Positions 6,703-14,870 of a DNA stretch of 35,182 nucleotides are shown here, one piece after another; positions within the stretch are counted from its first letter, which is position 1, and the number at the start of each line of letters is the position of its first letter. A program made the translations under genes and the position numbers. Source of the stretch: Cytophagaceae bacterium (GTDB lineage: Bacteria; Bacteroidota; Bacteroidia; Cytophagales; Flexibacteraceae); NCBI GenBank assembly GCA_027487695.1, contig JAIYDB010000025.1, positions 1-35,182 on the forward strand, given 5' to 3'. A model generated the notes under the pieces. That model did no database searches, was not told where the DNA came from, and worked only from the letters and a program-made list of their open reading frames with translations.

Positions 6703-9552
6703 CTACCTGCCGCACATAGGCTTAAATTCGCAATACTTGCAATTATCTAAGTTTTCAGTTTGGGTAAATGGCAAGTTTATATCAAACAGGGTAGCCAGTT
6801 TTTCGCCTATCAATTGCTTAAACTTATTGAGGTATGCTGTGTCAAACGGCATACCTTTTTCATAATCCTTTATATGGATTTTGTAGTTATTGAGCGGGTC
6901 GTATCCAGGACTAATCATTTCAGCTAGCTTATAAATCCCAGGTTCAAATTGCGTATCGGTATCTTGTAAATACATAATTGCATATACAAATACTTGCATT
7001 ATAGCCTTTACTGATTTTTTAGCATTACGATCAAACAAGGCTTCCACGTTTGGCGCATCCAAAACATCTTTACCTGTTTTGTAATCGATAATTCTCAAGG
7101 TATCTCCTACCCTATCAATACGGTCTATTTTACCATTGATTTGGATTGTAAATTCAGTTCCATCGGCAAGGGTTATTGGCAATAAAAGTGGTTTTTGAGC
7201 TTCTTGGGCTACAATTTGTAAATCGGTAAGTTTTGAATCGGCTGTAATAACCTTGTTCAGGTAATTTTTAATTAGCTCAATGGTTAATATACTTTCTCCT
7301 TTTACCTCATTAGCTGGTACGCCAAAGTGTTGCTCTATCTTTTGATAAAATGCAGCGAATGCTAACTTTCTTACTTGCTCAAAATCAGACTCTTGCAAAA
7401 TGATTCCTTTGCCTTCAAATGGTTTATAACCTGCCTCAATAGATTCGTGGAAAAAAGTACCAATTGTAGCGGCATCCATACCTATAACTACCTCTTCAGG
7501 TGCGCTTAAATACGCCATCCTATGTAAGTAAAACCGTAAGCTACATTCAAGGTATTCATTAATAGCAGATGGTGAAATTCCTTTAGAAGTAGCCCCAAAG
7601 CGCTGGTTTAGCTTATTAACAATTGCAGGTGTTTTAGGAATTACAATAGGCGGAATACTTCCTGTCCCTACCGTAGTGCTTAATGCAGTTTGAGCAATTG
7701 GGTAATTTAATAGGTACTTTAACTGCCCCAAGAAACGAGTAGGTTCATTATTACTAGTATCATCAGACCCTACAGAATAAAAAATATGGGCTGTTTTACT
7801 TCTGCTTAATAACCTAAAAAACTGGTACGAGAAGTTTGCTGCAAGCTGTTCTGGCAAAGGCAATCCAAATCCCTTTCTTAAGTTATATGGCACAAATGAT
7901 CCACGGCTTTGGAACTTCGGAGGCAAACTGCCTTCATTAGCTCCAAGTATAAATACAGTATCAAAATCTAAGGTCATAGACTCTCGCAACTGCATTATTT
8001 GAAGACCAATCAATGGCTCGCCCAAGAATGGTATTTGCGCACCACCTAGTACCTGCAATGCCAAACGCCAAACATCATAAGGTTCAACACCTGAATCATA
8101 AGTGTTCAATACCTCCTGTAACGACGATAGCTGCAGGAATGCAATATGGTAAAACTGTTCTTCAAACGAATTTTTGAACCAATCGGTACTAATGTTTGGA
8201 GTAACCAAGGTATTAAGCAACTCAAACAAAAGACTAAATACTTGTGTTGGCTGGGTAACTCTAGTAAAAAGTAGCGATTGTAGTTTGCTGCCATCTATAA
8301 ATTCGGTGGCATAGACATATTGCTTTTTGTCCTTTACAATCTTTTCAATGACCTCCCTTTCAACATTAACTTGAATAGCCCTCGCATAATCATTTCTTAA
8401 AAAGGATAGCATCTCAGGACTTTCGTACTGCGTTTTACCACTTTCCCTTAAGCGGATAAAACTCTGTAAAAAGCTATATAAGGTGGTTTGCTTAAAAGGA
8501 AACTGTAAGGTTACGTTAATGGTACCAATCTCCTTAGGAATAGCGTGCAATAGCGGAATCAGGTAACTACCATCAGGAATAATTACAGCCACTTTTTGGT
8601 AAGCCGTATCGGTAGGTAGTTGTCTAATTAAGGTGGCAGTAAGTTTTACTTCTTCTGTTAAGCCACCGCATATATAGCTTTGGGTAGTTGTTTCTGGAAT
8701 GGTGATATCGTCTTTGGTGAACTTAGGCAGTGTTTCAGAAAGCAGGTAGTGTTTTTTGTACCTGTTATAATACTGACTTACCTCTGCACCATCCATTTGC
8801 AAATACCATGGGTTATAATCCCAAATAATTTTTGCTTTGTACTTTTCTAGTAATAAACATATTAGCTTTTCTTCTGCTTTACTTAATTGGTTGAAGCCTG
8901 CGATTATTATGGTTTTGTACTGGCTAGCATCGTCCCATTTGCTTTGTTCTAAGTACTCAACCGCCTTCTTTAATCTGAAGCCTCTTGCACCTGCTTTTAG
9001 CTCTTCACACTTTTCAGTGTAAAGTTTATATAGCATAGGTAATTGCTGCCAAAATGCTAAGAATCGCTGTTTTTCTTCAGTTATATCGCTGTTATCGGCA
9101 ACGTGAATACTGTTCCAGAACATCTTTAAATGTTCTATTTGTTCTGGTTCTAAGCCTTCAAAACGAAGGTCAATTTCCTTAATGCTGCCCACATATTCCA
9201 ATACCTTTTCAGCATCGGCAAGAGATGCATCTATATCATTAAAGTCGCTAAGGAGCATATTGCCCCAAGTAAAAAATCGGGAAATGGTTTCTGCATCAGG
9301 AACCAACTTTCTATAAATATTAAAAAGTGTAAATACTTGTGCATTGGTATCTAAGGCACTGGTATTGCCAATACGAGCAGCCAATTCATCAAGCGTAGTA
9401 ATTTCTGGTAGCCAAATGGTTTTGTTAAAGTGCTTACCAAGTATTTCGGAAAAAAACAAACCGGCTCTTTTGGTAGGGAATACCACAAGAGCCGATTGTA
9501 ATTCATTAGGGTCAGTAAACTGACTAGCTACGGTTGATAAAAAAGCGTTCAA
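6703..9552 (-). CDS. AddB-like PD-(D/E)XK nuclease with degenerate helicase region
   Basis: A 949-residue protein resembling AddB/RexB, the second nuclease subunit of a recombinational exonuclease. The N-terminal part is helicase-like: ALVVFPTKRAGLFFSEIL replaces a normal Walker A motif, and FILGANEGSLPP (about 534-545) matches the AddB motif III region. The nuclease lies at the end: FFHESIE (His702), GKIDRID (807-813, Asp810) and LRIIDYKTGKD (819-829, with Asp823 and Lys825). Cys670, Cys938, Cys941 and Cys947 fit the four-cysteine iron-sulfur staple of AddB-type nucleases. AddA, the active helicase partner, is not in the window. The gene is 13 bases downstream of the metallo-beta-lactamase gene, so they are probably one transcript. 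It converges with the SCO gene. Confidence 0.87.
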   Translation of the reverse strand: MNAFLSTVASQFTDPNELQSALVVFPTKRAGLFFSEILGKHFNKTIWLPEITTLDELAARIGNTSALDTNAQVFTLFNIYRKLVPDAETISRFFTWGNMLLSDFNDIDASLADAEKVLEYVGSIKEIDLRFEGLEPEQIEHLKMFWNSIHVADNSDITEEKQRFLAFWQQLPMLYKLYTEKCEELKAGARGFRLKKAVEYLEQSKWDDASQYKTIIIAGFNQLSKAEEKLICLLLEKYKAKIIWDYNPWYLQMDGAEVSQYYNRYKKHYLLSETLPKFTKDDITIPETTTQSYICGGLTEEVKLTATLIRQLPTDTAYQKVAVIIPDGSYLIPLLHAIPKEIGTINVTLQFPFKQTTLYSFLQSFIRLRESGKTQYESPEMLSFLRNDYARAIQVNVEREVIEKIVKDKKQYVYATEFIDGSKLQSLLFTRVTQPTQVFSLLFELLNTLVTPNISTDWFKNSFEEQFYHIAFLQLSSLQEVLNTYDSGVEPYDVWRLALQVLGGAQIPFLGEPLIGLQIMQLRESMTLDFDTVFILGANEGSLPPKFQSRGSFVPYNLRKGFGLPLPEQLAANFSYQFFRLLSRSKTAHIFYSVGSDDTSNNEPTRFLGQLKYLLNYPIAQTALSTTVGTGSIPPIVIPKTPAIVNKLNQRFGATSKGISPSAINEYLECSLRFYLHRMAYLSAPEEVVIGMDAATIGTFFHESIEAGYKPFEGKGIILQESDFEQVRKLAFAAFYQKIEQHFGVPANEVKGESILTIELIKNYLNKVITADSKLTDLQIVAQEAQKPLLLPITLADGTEFTIQINGKIDRIDRVGDTLRIIDYKTGKDVLDAPNVEALFDRNAKKSVKAIMQVFVYAIMYLQDTDTQFEPGIYKLAEMISPGYDPLNNYKIHIKDYEKGMPFDTAYLNKFKQLIGEKLATLFDINLPFTQTENLDNCKYCEFKPMCGR

Positions 9553-9565
9553 GTATATTATGCGA

Positions 9566-10897
9566 TTAGTATTTCTTTATTTCATCGCTAATATCGTAAA
9601 TTTCTAATTCATTATTGAGTGATTTTAAAATACTTTGAGCAGCTGCACTGCGATAGCCTGCTGCACAATGCACTACAATAGGCTTAGAACCATCAATTTC
9701 GCCAGCTCTATCTAATAGTTCAGGCAAAGGGATATGCTTAGCTGAAGGGAAAATCACTTTGTCTTTGTATTCACCTTGGTTGCGCACATCTATTATTTGT
9801 AGTTCAGATTTCTTAGCTTCAAAATCAGGAATAGAAATCTTTGAAAGGCTAACTTTTTCACCTGATGGATTTACGATTAGTCCTTTCACAAAGCTTTCAT
9901 ATCCAATTTTACTTAGTTTGAATAAAGCGGTTTCTAGCTGTTCGCTGCTATCGCCAACCAGATAAAAACTATTGTGAGGAGCTACAATGCTTCCTACCCA
10001 AGTTTCAAATTTTCCTCCTTCTTGTATGTTCCAAGCACCTTTTAAGTGGCTAGCTTTAAAGGTTTCTTCTGGTCTTATATCTATTATAATAGCTCCAGCT
10101 TCTATCACACTACCTTCTGGCAAACGAGCTACTTTATCAAGGCTTTCTTGCAGGTTAGGCGCCCCGTTCTTGTTAAGCTCCACATTATAGCCAAAGTATT
10201 TTGGCATAAAGGGTTGGTCGGCCAGCAATGTTTTTATAAAGCTAGGCTCATCCATAGGTTGTAAAGCGTAGTTGCTGCTAAGTTCTCTTCCGATTGTACT
10301 ATGCAAATCTGGACTTAAACTTTTACCACATAAAGAACCAGCACCGTGGGCAGGATAAACCAAGGTATCAGGCTCTAACATCATAATGATTTCACGAGTC
10401 GATGCATACATGGCAGATGCAAGTTTTTCTCTGGTAGCTGTAATATTACCAGCATTCTCTCTTAAATCTGGACGTCCTACATCGCCAACAAATAAAGTAT
10501 CGCCACTGAAAAGGGCGTGTTCATTGCCTTGCTCATCAATCAATAACAAGCTGATACTATCTGGTGAATGTCCTGGTGTGAACAATACTCTAATTGAAAC
10601 ATCGCCAATTTTTATTTCTGTTCCGTGCATCACTGCCTTATGAGCATAAATTGCCCCATATTCTTGGCTTACATAAATAGTGGCACCTGTTAATTTAGAT
10701 AGTTCTAAATGCGAACTAACAAAATCGGCATGAGGGTGGGTTTCAAAAATGGAGGTAATTTTTGCACCATATTGTTCGGCAAATTCTAAGTAAGGTTGCG
10801 GATCGCGAGCAGGGTCCACTACTGCCATTTCACCATTACTTATAATTGCATAAGAGCCGTGGGCTAAACCTTTATCGTAAAACTGTTCTAAAATCAT
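9566..10897 (-). CDS. Metallo-beta-lactamase fold hydrolase fused to rhodanese domains (persulfide dioxygenase/sulfurtransferase-like)
   Basis: 443 residues in three parts. The metallo-hydrolase domain (about 1-240) has THPHADF (53-59; His54, His56, Asp58), TPGHS (His110), SGDTLF (Asp133) and YPAHG (His184). The first rhodanese-like domain (about 265-345) lacks an active-site cysteine. The second (about 365-443) has CAAGYRSA with Cys411. This organisation matches the persulfide dioxygenase-rhodanese fusions that oxidise low-molecular-weight persulfides such as glutathione or CoA persulfide. The usual HxHxDH motif has Phe59 in place of the last histidine, as in the ETHE1-related mono-iron enzymes' relatives I recall from Bacteroidota. 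The activity is inferred. A TATATTTG -7 element lies 40 bases upstream. Confidence 0.85.
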   Translation of the reverse strand: MILEQFYDKGLAHGSYAIISNGEMAVVDPARDPQPYLEFAEQYGAKITSIFETHPHADFVSSHLELSKLTGATIYVSQEYGAIYAHKAVMHGTEIKIGDVSIRVLFTPGHSPDSISLLLIDEQGNEHALFSGDTLFVGDVGRPDLRENAGNITATREKLASAMYASTREIIMMLEPDTLVYPAHGAGSLCGKSLSPDLHSTIGRELSSNYALQPMDEPSFIKTLLADQPFMPKYFGYNVELNKNGAPNLQESLDKVARLPEGSVIEAGAIIIDIRPEETFKASHLKGAWNIQEGGKFETWVGSIVAPHNSFYLVGDSSEQLETALFKLSKIGYESFVKGLIVNPSGEKVSLSKISIPDFEAKKSELQIIDVRNQGEYKDKVIFPSAKHIPLPELLDRAGEIDGSKPIVVHCAAGYRSAAAQSILKSLNNELEIYDISDEIKKY

Positions 10898-10936
10898 CTA
10901 TTTAAGTGGGTTTAATAGCTTTGTGAGTGCTTTCAA

Positions 10937-10944
10937 CAAATATA
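10937..10944 (-). promoter_or_regulatory. Probable -7 element (TATATTTG) for the metallo-beta-lactamase/rhodanese gene
   Basis: CAAATATA reads TATATTTG on the minus strand and fits TAnnTTTG, about 40 bases upstream of the ATG. A small palindrome ATTAC-gtt-GTAAT (10955-10967) lies just upstream, where an operator could sit, but it is too short to be convincing. No -33 TTG is seen. Confidence 0.4.
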
Positions 10945-10990
10945 AGGGGATATGATTACGTTGTAATGTTTAACCTGCCAAAGTTTTTGA

Positions 10991-10998
10991 TAGTTTTG
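10991..10998 (+). promoter_or_regulatory. Possible -7 element (TAGTTTTG) for the glycosyltransferase gene
   Basis: TAGTTTTG fits TAnnTTTG and lies 45 bases upstream of the TTG start at 11044. The nearest upstream TTG (10961-10963) is 27 bases away, longer than the usual spacing, so this is weak. Confidence 0.35.
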
Positions 10999-11043
10999 AG
11001 GGTTTCAAATTTTGTACCTGAATTAATTTAATCCTCCAATACC

Positions 11044-11790
11044 TTGCAAACCGATAGTCTGGTCATAATTCCTACCTATAACGAGATTGAAAATATAGAA
11101 GCCATTATCCGAAAGGTGATGTCGCTTCCCTACCCTTTCGATATATTGATTGTAGATGATGGTTCGCCAGATGGAACTGCTTTAAAAGTAGAAGAATTGC
11201 AGCTTTTGTTTGAAAACAGGGTACATATACTCAAGCGTAAAGGCAAGCAAGGGCTTGGAACTGCTTACATTGCTGGGTTTAGATTTGCATTAGAAAAGAG
11301 CTACGAATTTGTTTTTGAAATGGATGCTGATTTTAGCCATAATCCTGACGATTTGGTTAGACTGCGTGAAGCTTGTCTGAATGGTGCCGATATGGCAGTT
11401 GGAAGTAGATATGTTTCAGGTGTAAACGTAGTAAACTGGCCAATGAGCAGGGTACTGATGAGCTATTTTTCGGGCTATTATGTGCGCTTTATCACCGGCT
11501 TACCAGTGATGGATACTACAGCAGGTTTTAAATGCTATCGTAGAAAAGTGCTACAAACTATCCCTTTGGATAAAGTACGCTTCGTAGGTTATGCCTTTCA
11601 AATAGAAATGAAGTTTACAACTTGGAAATATGGTTTTAATGTTGTTGAAGTACCTATTATATTTACCGATAGAACAAAAGGCGTAAGTAAAATGAGTACC
11701 AAGATTTTCAAGGAAGCTGTAATTGGGGTACTCCAAATGAAAATTGACAGTTTGTTCCGAAATTATAAAGTAAACTATTTAGAAGAGTAA
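11044..11790 (+). CDS. Polyprenol-phosphate mannosyltransferase-like family 2 glycosyltransferase
   Basis: A 248-residue cytoplasmic GT-A glycosyltransferase. SLVIIPTYNEIENIE (5-19), ILIVDDGSPDGT (34-45), the metal-binding D-x-D in EMDADFSHNP (Asp94, Asp96) and AVGSRYVSG (118-126) are the signatures of dolichol/polyprenol monophosphate mannose synthase. It would transfer a sugar from GDP or UDP to a lipid-phosphate carrier for extracytoplasmic glycosylation. No C-terminal membrane helices are present, so it is the soluble single-domain type. The start is TTG (11044), because the fold's first strand begins four codons later and no ATG is available upstream. FolC follows after 6 bases, so the two are co-transcribed. 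Confidence 0.88.
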   Translation: MQTDSLVIIPTYNEIENIEAIIRKVMSLPYPFDILIVDDGSPDGTALKVEELQLLFENRVHILKRKGKQGLGTAYIAGFRFALEKSYEFVFEMDADFSHNPDDLVRLREACLNGADMAVGSRYVSGVNVVNWPMSRVLMSYFSGYYVRFITGLPVMDTTAGFKCYRRKVLQTIPLDKVRFVGYAFQIEMKFTTWKYGFNVVEVPIIFTDRTKGVSKMSTKIFKEAVIGVLQMKIDSLFRNYKVNYLEE

Positions 11791-11796
11791 ACCGTT

Positions 11797-13092
11797 ATGT
11801 TTCAGACTTATGCAGAGGCTATGGATTGGATACTGTCCCAATTGCCGATGTTCACTAGAATTGGGGCTACAGCATATAAGCCTGGTATTGGCAATATAGT
11901 AGCCTTGTGTGAAGCATTAGGAAATCCGCATTTGAAATATCCTATTATTCATATTGCTGGAACAAATGGAAAGGGTAGTAGCAGTCATTCTATCGCATCT
12001 GTTTTGCAAGCAGCTGGTTACAAAACCGGTTTGCATACTTCACCGCACCTTAAAAAGTTTAATGAGCGCATTAGAATAAATGGATTTGAATGGGACGATG
12101 AGCAAATACTTCAGTTTATTAATACCCATCAAATTATAATCAACGTTATAAAACCAAGTTATTTTGAAATTTCAGTAGCAATGGCATTTTATGCTTTTGC
12201 AAAGGAAAACGTTGATATTGCGGTAATTGAAACAGGATTAGGTGGTAGGCTAGATAGTACTAACATAGTAAATCCTTTGGTTTCTTTAATTACCAATATT
12301 GGATGGGATCATACCGATTTATTAGGCGATACTCTTCCGAAAATAGCAGCAGAAAAGGCTGGTATCATTAAGCCCTATGTGCCTGCAATCATTAGTAAAT
12401 ATCAGGAAGAATGTGCACCTGTATTTATTAAAAAAGCAGAATCGGTTAATGCCCCACTTGCCTTTGCAAAAGACCATTTAAATGTGAAGGAATTAAGTAA
12501 TACCGGCTTGGAAGTTACTTATGGTGTTAATTGGAGCAATGGTAGCAGAATGGTGATTAACAGCGACCTTACAGGTAGCTATCAAATAGACAATATCCCA
12601 GGTATTCTGTTAACTATAAAAACCTTGCAAGACCAAGGCTTTGAAATATCAGCAGATGCTATTGCAAAAGGCTTAGCAAATGTAAAAGCCAATACTTGGC
12701 TAAAAGGAAGGTGGCAAGTTTTAAATGAACAGCCACTTACCATTGCAGATACTGGTCATAATAAAGATGGCTTAAAGCAAGTTTTTACTCAACTTGAAAA
12801 AGTTAGAACTGGGAAACTTTTTATCGTACTTGGTATGATGGCTGATAAAGACTTTGAAGCCATAAAAAATTTGTTCCCTACAGATGCACTGTACCTTACT
12901 TGTTCCCCAAATACTCCAAGGGCATTACCTGCTAACCAGCTAACAGAAAAGCTTTTAGCTATTAACTTGGAAGCTATTACTATAGGAACTGTTTCTGACG
13001 CATATGAAAAGGTAAAAGAGTTAGCCACTCCTTCAGATACTATTTTTATAGGTGGTTCAACCTTTGTGGTGGCAGAAATTCCTGATTTATAA
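11797..13092 (+). CDS. folC: Bifunctional folylpolyglutamate/dihydrofolate synthase
   Basis: A 431-residue Mur-ligase-family enzyme, the normal FolC length, adding glutamate to dihydropteroate and folates in the cytoplasm. The ATP-binding loop is AGTNGKGSSSH (54-64). HTSPHLKKFNERIRING (80-96) is the diagnostic FolC sequence, followed by AVIETGLGGRLDSTNIV and NIGWDHTDLLGDTL. The C-terminal domain contains IADTGHNKDGLKQV and a FIVLGMMADKD block. It is complete, with ATG start and TAA stop, and lies 6 bases after the glycosyltransferase gene. Confidence 0.95.
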   Translation: MFQTYAEAMDWILSQLPMFTRIGATAYKPGIGNIVALCEALGNPHLKYPIIHIAGTNGKGSSSHSIASVLQAAGYKTGLHTSPHLKKFNERIRINGFEWDDEQILQFINTHQIIINVIKPSYFEISVAMAFYAFAKENVDIAVIETGLGGRLDSTNIVNPLVSLITNIGWDHTDLLGDTLPKIAAEKAGIIKPYVPAIISKYQEECAPVFIKKAESVNAPLAFAKDHLNVKELSNTGLEVTYGVNWSNGSRMVINSDLTGSYQIDNIPGILLTIKTLQDQGFEISADAIAKGLANVKANTWLKGRWQVLNEQPLTIADTGHNKDGLKQVFTQLEKVRTGKLFIVLGMMADKDFEAIKNLFPTDALYLTCSPNTPRALPANQLTEKLLAINLEAITIGTVSDAYEKVKELATPSDTIFIGGSTFVVAEIPDL

Positions 13093-13099
13093 GAAGGCA

Positions 13100-13141
13100 T
13101 TAAACCTTTTAGGGTATTTTCCATCTAACCATTAGGTTTAA
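13100..13141. repeat. Inverted repeat upstream of the sigma-factor gene
   Basis: TTAAACCT (13100-13107) and AGGTTTAA (13134-13141) are perfect inverted copies around 26 bases. They fill most of the 72-base gap between folC and the sigma gene, ending 24 bases before the TTG start. No T-run follows and no TAnnTTTG element is found in this gap. It might be an operator or a processing hairpin; chance is also possible in AT-rich DNA. Confidence 0.3.
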
Positions 13142-13164
13142 AAGTAACTTCATACCCATTACCC

Positions 13165-13719
13165 TTGGAGCTAAGCGAACAAGAAATTATTGCCCTTATT
13201 CTTGAGCCATCTTCTAGAGAAGCTGCTTTTAAATTGTTGCTTAAAAAGTACCAACAGCGCATTTATTGGCATATCAGAAAAATGGTAATTGACCACGACG
13301 ATGCCGACGATGTAACCCAAGAAACCTTCATTAAGGTATGGACAGCTTTGCCAAACTTTAGGGGCGATAGCAAACTGTTTACTTGGATTTATAGAATTGC
13401 TACCAACGAATGTTTGAATTTTCTGGAAAAGAAAAAACGCAAACAAAGCGTATCGATCAATGGTGAGGAGGAGGAATTCTTTACTAGAAACCTTGAAAGT
13501 GGCAGTTATATAGATGGTACAGAAGTTCAATTGAAGCTACAAAAGGCCATTTTAACCTTGCCAGAAAAACAGCGTTTGGTATTCAATATGAAATACTTTG
13601 ACGATGTAACCTATGAGGAAATGAGCGAGATACTGGAAACATCGGTAGGTGCTTTGAAATCGAGCTACCACTTCGCAGTTAAAAAAATAGAATCCTACTT
13701 TGCCCAACAAGTATTTTAA
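13165..13719 (+). CDS. ECF-type RNA polymerase sigma factor
   Basis: 184 residues, typical for a group 4 (ECF) sigma factor. Region 2 covers about 20-92 and includes DADDVTQETFIKVWTALPNF (46-65) and SKLFTWIYRIATNECLNFLE (70-89). Region 4 includes LPEKQRLVFNMKYFDDVTYE (132-151), EEMSEILETSVGALKSSYHF and AVKKI, a helix-turn-helix for -35-type recognition. The start is TTG at 13165; no ATG gives an intact region 2. The next gene begins 1 base after its stop and encodes a membrane protein with a cytoplasmic N-terminal part, and the third encodes a Spy-like periplasmic protein. This three-gene order is a familiar Bacteroidota envelope-stress arrangement. No zinc-finger (ZAS) anti-sigma is present. 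Confidence 0.92.
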   Translation: MELSEQEIIALILEPSSREAAFKLLLKKYQQRIYWHIRKMVIDHDDADDVTQETFIKVWTALPNFRGDSKLFTWIYRIATNECLNFLEKKKRKQSVSINGEEEEFFTRNLESGSYIDGTEVQLKLQKAILTLPEKQRLVFNMKYFDDVTYEEMSEILETSVGALKSSYHFAVKKIESYFAQQVF

Positions 13720-13720
13720 T

Positions 13721-14371
13721 ATGGACTCATTTATAGAAAATATTGAAAACAGAATACTGCCAGGGGGTAAAGAACTTCCCTTTCAAGTACCTGCTGACTT
13801 TTGGCTAAGTCAAGAGAAACAAATATTGAGTGGTTTAAATACTGAAGTAACTTATAAACTACCGCACACTTTACCATTTCAAGTCCCTGAGAATTATTTC
13901 AGCAACCTTGAAGAAGCCATACTTGCAGGTATTTCAGACCAAGAAATTGTGCCAAGTTTTCCAATGGGTATTGGCTTACCTTTTCAGGCACCTAGCAAAA
14001 TGGAATTTGAAAAGGCAATTCTGCCTCAAGAACCAAAGCAAGTTGGTATTAATACAGTTCGAAAAATTTGGTATTATTCTGCTGCTGCAAGTGTAGCGAT
14101 TGCAATAGTGCTAGGGTTCCTTTATAGCAATCCTTTCGGTGGTAACAAATCCCAAGTAGCTGAAGGTTTGCAAGAAGTAAGTAAGGATGCTGTTGTTGAA
14201 TACTTGGCTTCAATGCCTGTGCATAATTCAGATATCGTAGATATGACCCCCGACGATCATCTGAATACAGTATTGGATGATATAAGTACTGAAGCACTTG
14301 CCCAACCATCTGAATTAGAATTAGAAAACTCCGACCTTAACCTTTACGCCGATGAAATTTATATTCAATAA
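13721..14371 (+). CDS. Single-pass membrane protein with triplicated LPFQ(V/A)P motif, probable anti-sigma factor
   Basis: 216 residues from the ATG at 13721, directly after the sigma gene's TAA. An upstream in-frame TTG (13700) lies inside the sigma gene and is less likely. The cytoplasmic part (1-115) has three copies of one motif: LPFQVPADFWLSQEKQIL (19-36), LPFQVPENYFSNLEEAIL (51-68) and LPFQAPSKMEFEKAIL (86-101). A membrane helix runs from about Trp117 to Tyr135, followed by an acidic periplasmic tail to residue 216. It has no cysteine, so it is not a ZAS-type anti-sigma. Related Bacteroidota proteins beside ECF sigma genes carry F-x-V-P-x-x-Y-F motifs. The anti-sigma role is inferred from position and topology. 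Its end overlaps the next gene by 20 bases. Confidence 0.65.
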   Translation: MDSFIENIENRILPGGKELPFQVPADFWLSQEKQILSGLNTEVTYKLPHTLPFQVPENYFSNLEEAILAGISDQEIVPSFPMGIGLPFQAPSKMEFEKAILPQEPKQVGINTVRKIWYYSAAASVAIAIVLGFLYSNPFGGNKSQVAEGLQEVSKDAVVEYLASMPVHNSDIVDMTPDDHLNTVLDDISTEALAQPSELELENSDLNLYADEIYIQ

Positions 14372-14870
14372 ATTATATTGTTTAGCATTAATAACAGCAA
14401 TGCTAGCCCTTGCGAACACCACCCAAGCGCAAACCGAGGAACCTAGCCAAGAAGAAGGTAGGCATGAACGCGGAAGACGTGGTAGGCATAAAGGAGATGG
14501 TAAAATTGAAGCTGCTAGAATTGGTTACCTAACCTCTAAGCTTGATTTATCCGAAGCCCAAGCAAAAGACTTTTGGCCAATTCATACGGAATACTCAAAA
14601 AAGCGTAAAGAGATTTATATGCAAATGAGGCAGTTAAAACGCGATATTGATGTTGATAACCTTACTGAAGACCAAGCCGCAGCTAAACTTAAACTACTAT
14701 TTGAGTTAAGAGAAACAGAGGTAAAGCTTGAAAAGGAATACAGCAAACGTTTCTTGAAGGTGTTAACTAACGTGCAGTTAGTGAAGTACTTTCAAGCGGA
14801 AATTGAATTTACCCGTATGCTTTTAAAGCGTTTAGGTAAAAGAGATATGCATCCGCCTATTGAAGAATAA
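14352..14870 (+). CDS. Spy/CpxP-like periplasmic protein of the sigma-factor operon
   Basis: 172 residues with a Sec signal peptide (about 1-26, cleavage near TTQA-QTEE). A basic, Arg/Gly-rich stretch (37-47) follows, then a helical domain with LDLSEAQAKDFWPIHTEYSK (65-84), LTEDQAAAKLKLLFELRETE and LTNVQLVKYFQAEIEF. The L-(S/T)-x-x-Q motifs resemble the LTxxQ pattern of Spy/CpxP, periplasmic chaperone-like stress proteins. In Bacteroidota, proteins of this kind in third place after an ECF sigma factor are sometimes annotated as its sensor. It would sense or buffer misfolded proteins or metal in the periplasm and signal to the membrane partner; that is inference. Its 3' end overlaps the convergent subtilisin gene by 14 bases. 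Confidence 0.72.
   Translation: MKFIFNKLYCLALITAMLALANTTQAQTEEPSQEEGRHERGRRGRHKGDGKIEAARIGYLTSKLDLSEAQAKDFWPIHTEYSKKRKEIYMQMRQLKRDIDVDNLTEDQAAAKLKLLFELRETEVKLEKEYSKRFLKVLTNVQLVKYFQAEIEFTRMLLKRLGKRDMHPPIEE

Noticed and set aside
10955-10967. Palindrome ATTAC-gtt-GTAAT as a regulator site
   Set aside because: Five-base arms are expected often by chance in DNA this rich in A and T; it is mentioned only beside the nearby -7 element.
14049-14309. Minus-strand ORF opposite the anti-sigma-like gene
   Set aside because: It is a shadow of a gene with a clear membrane helix and repeat structure on the plus strand.
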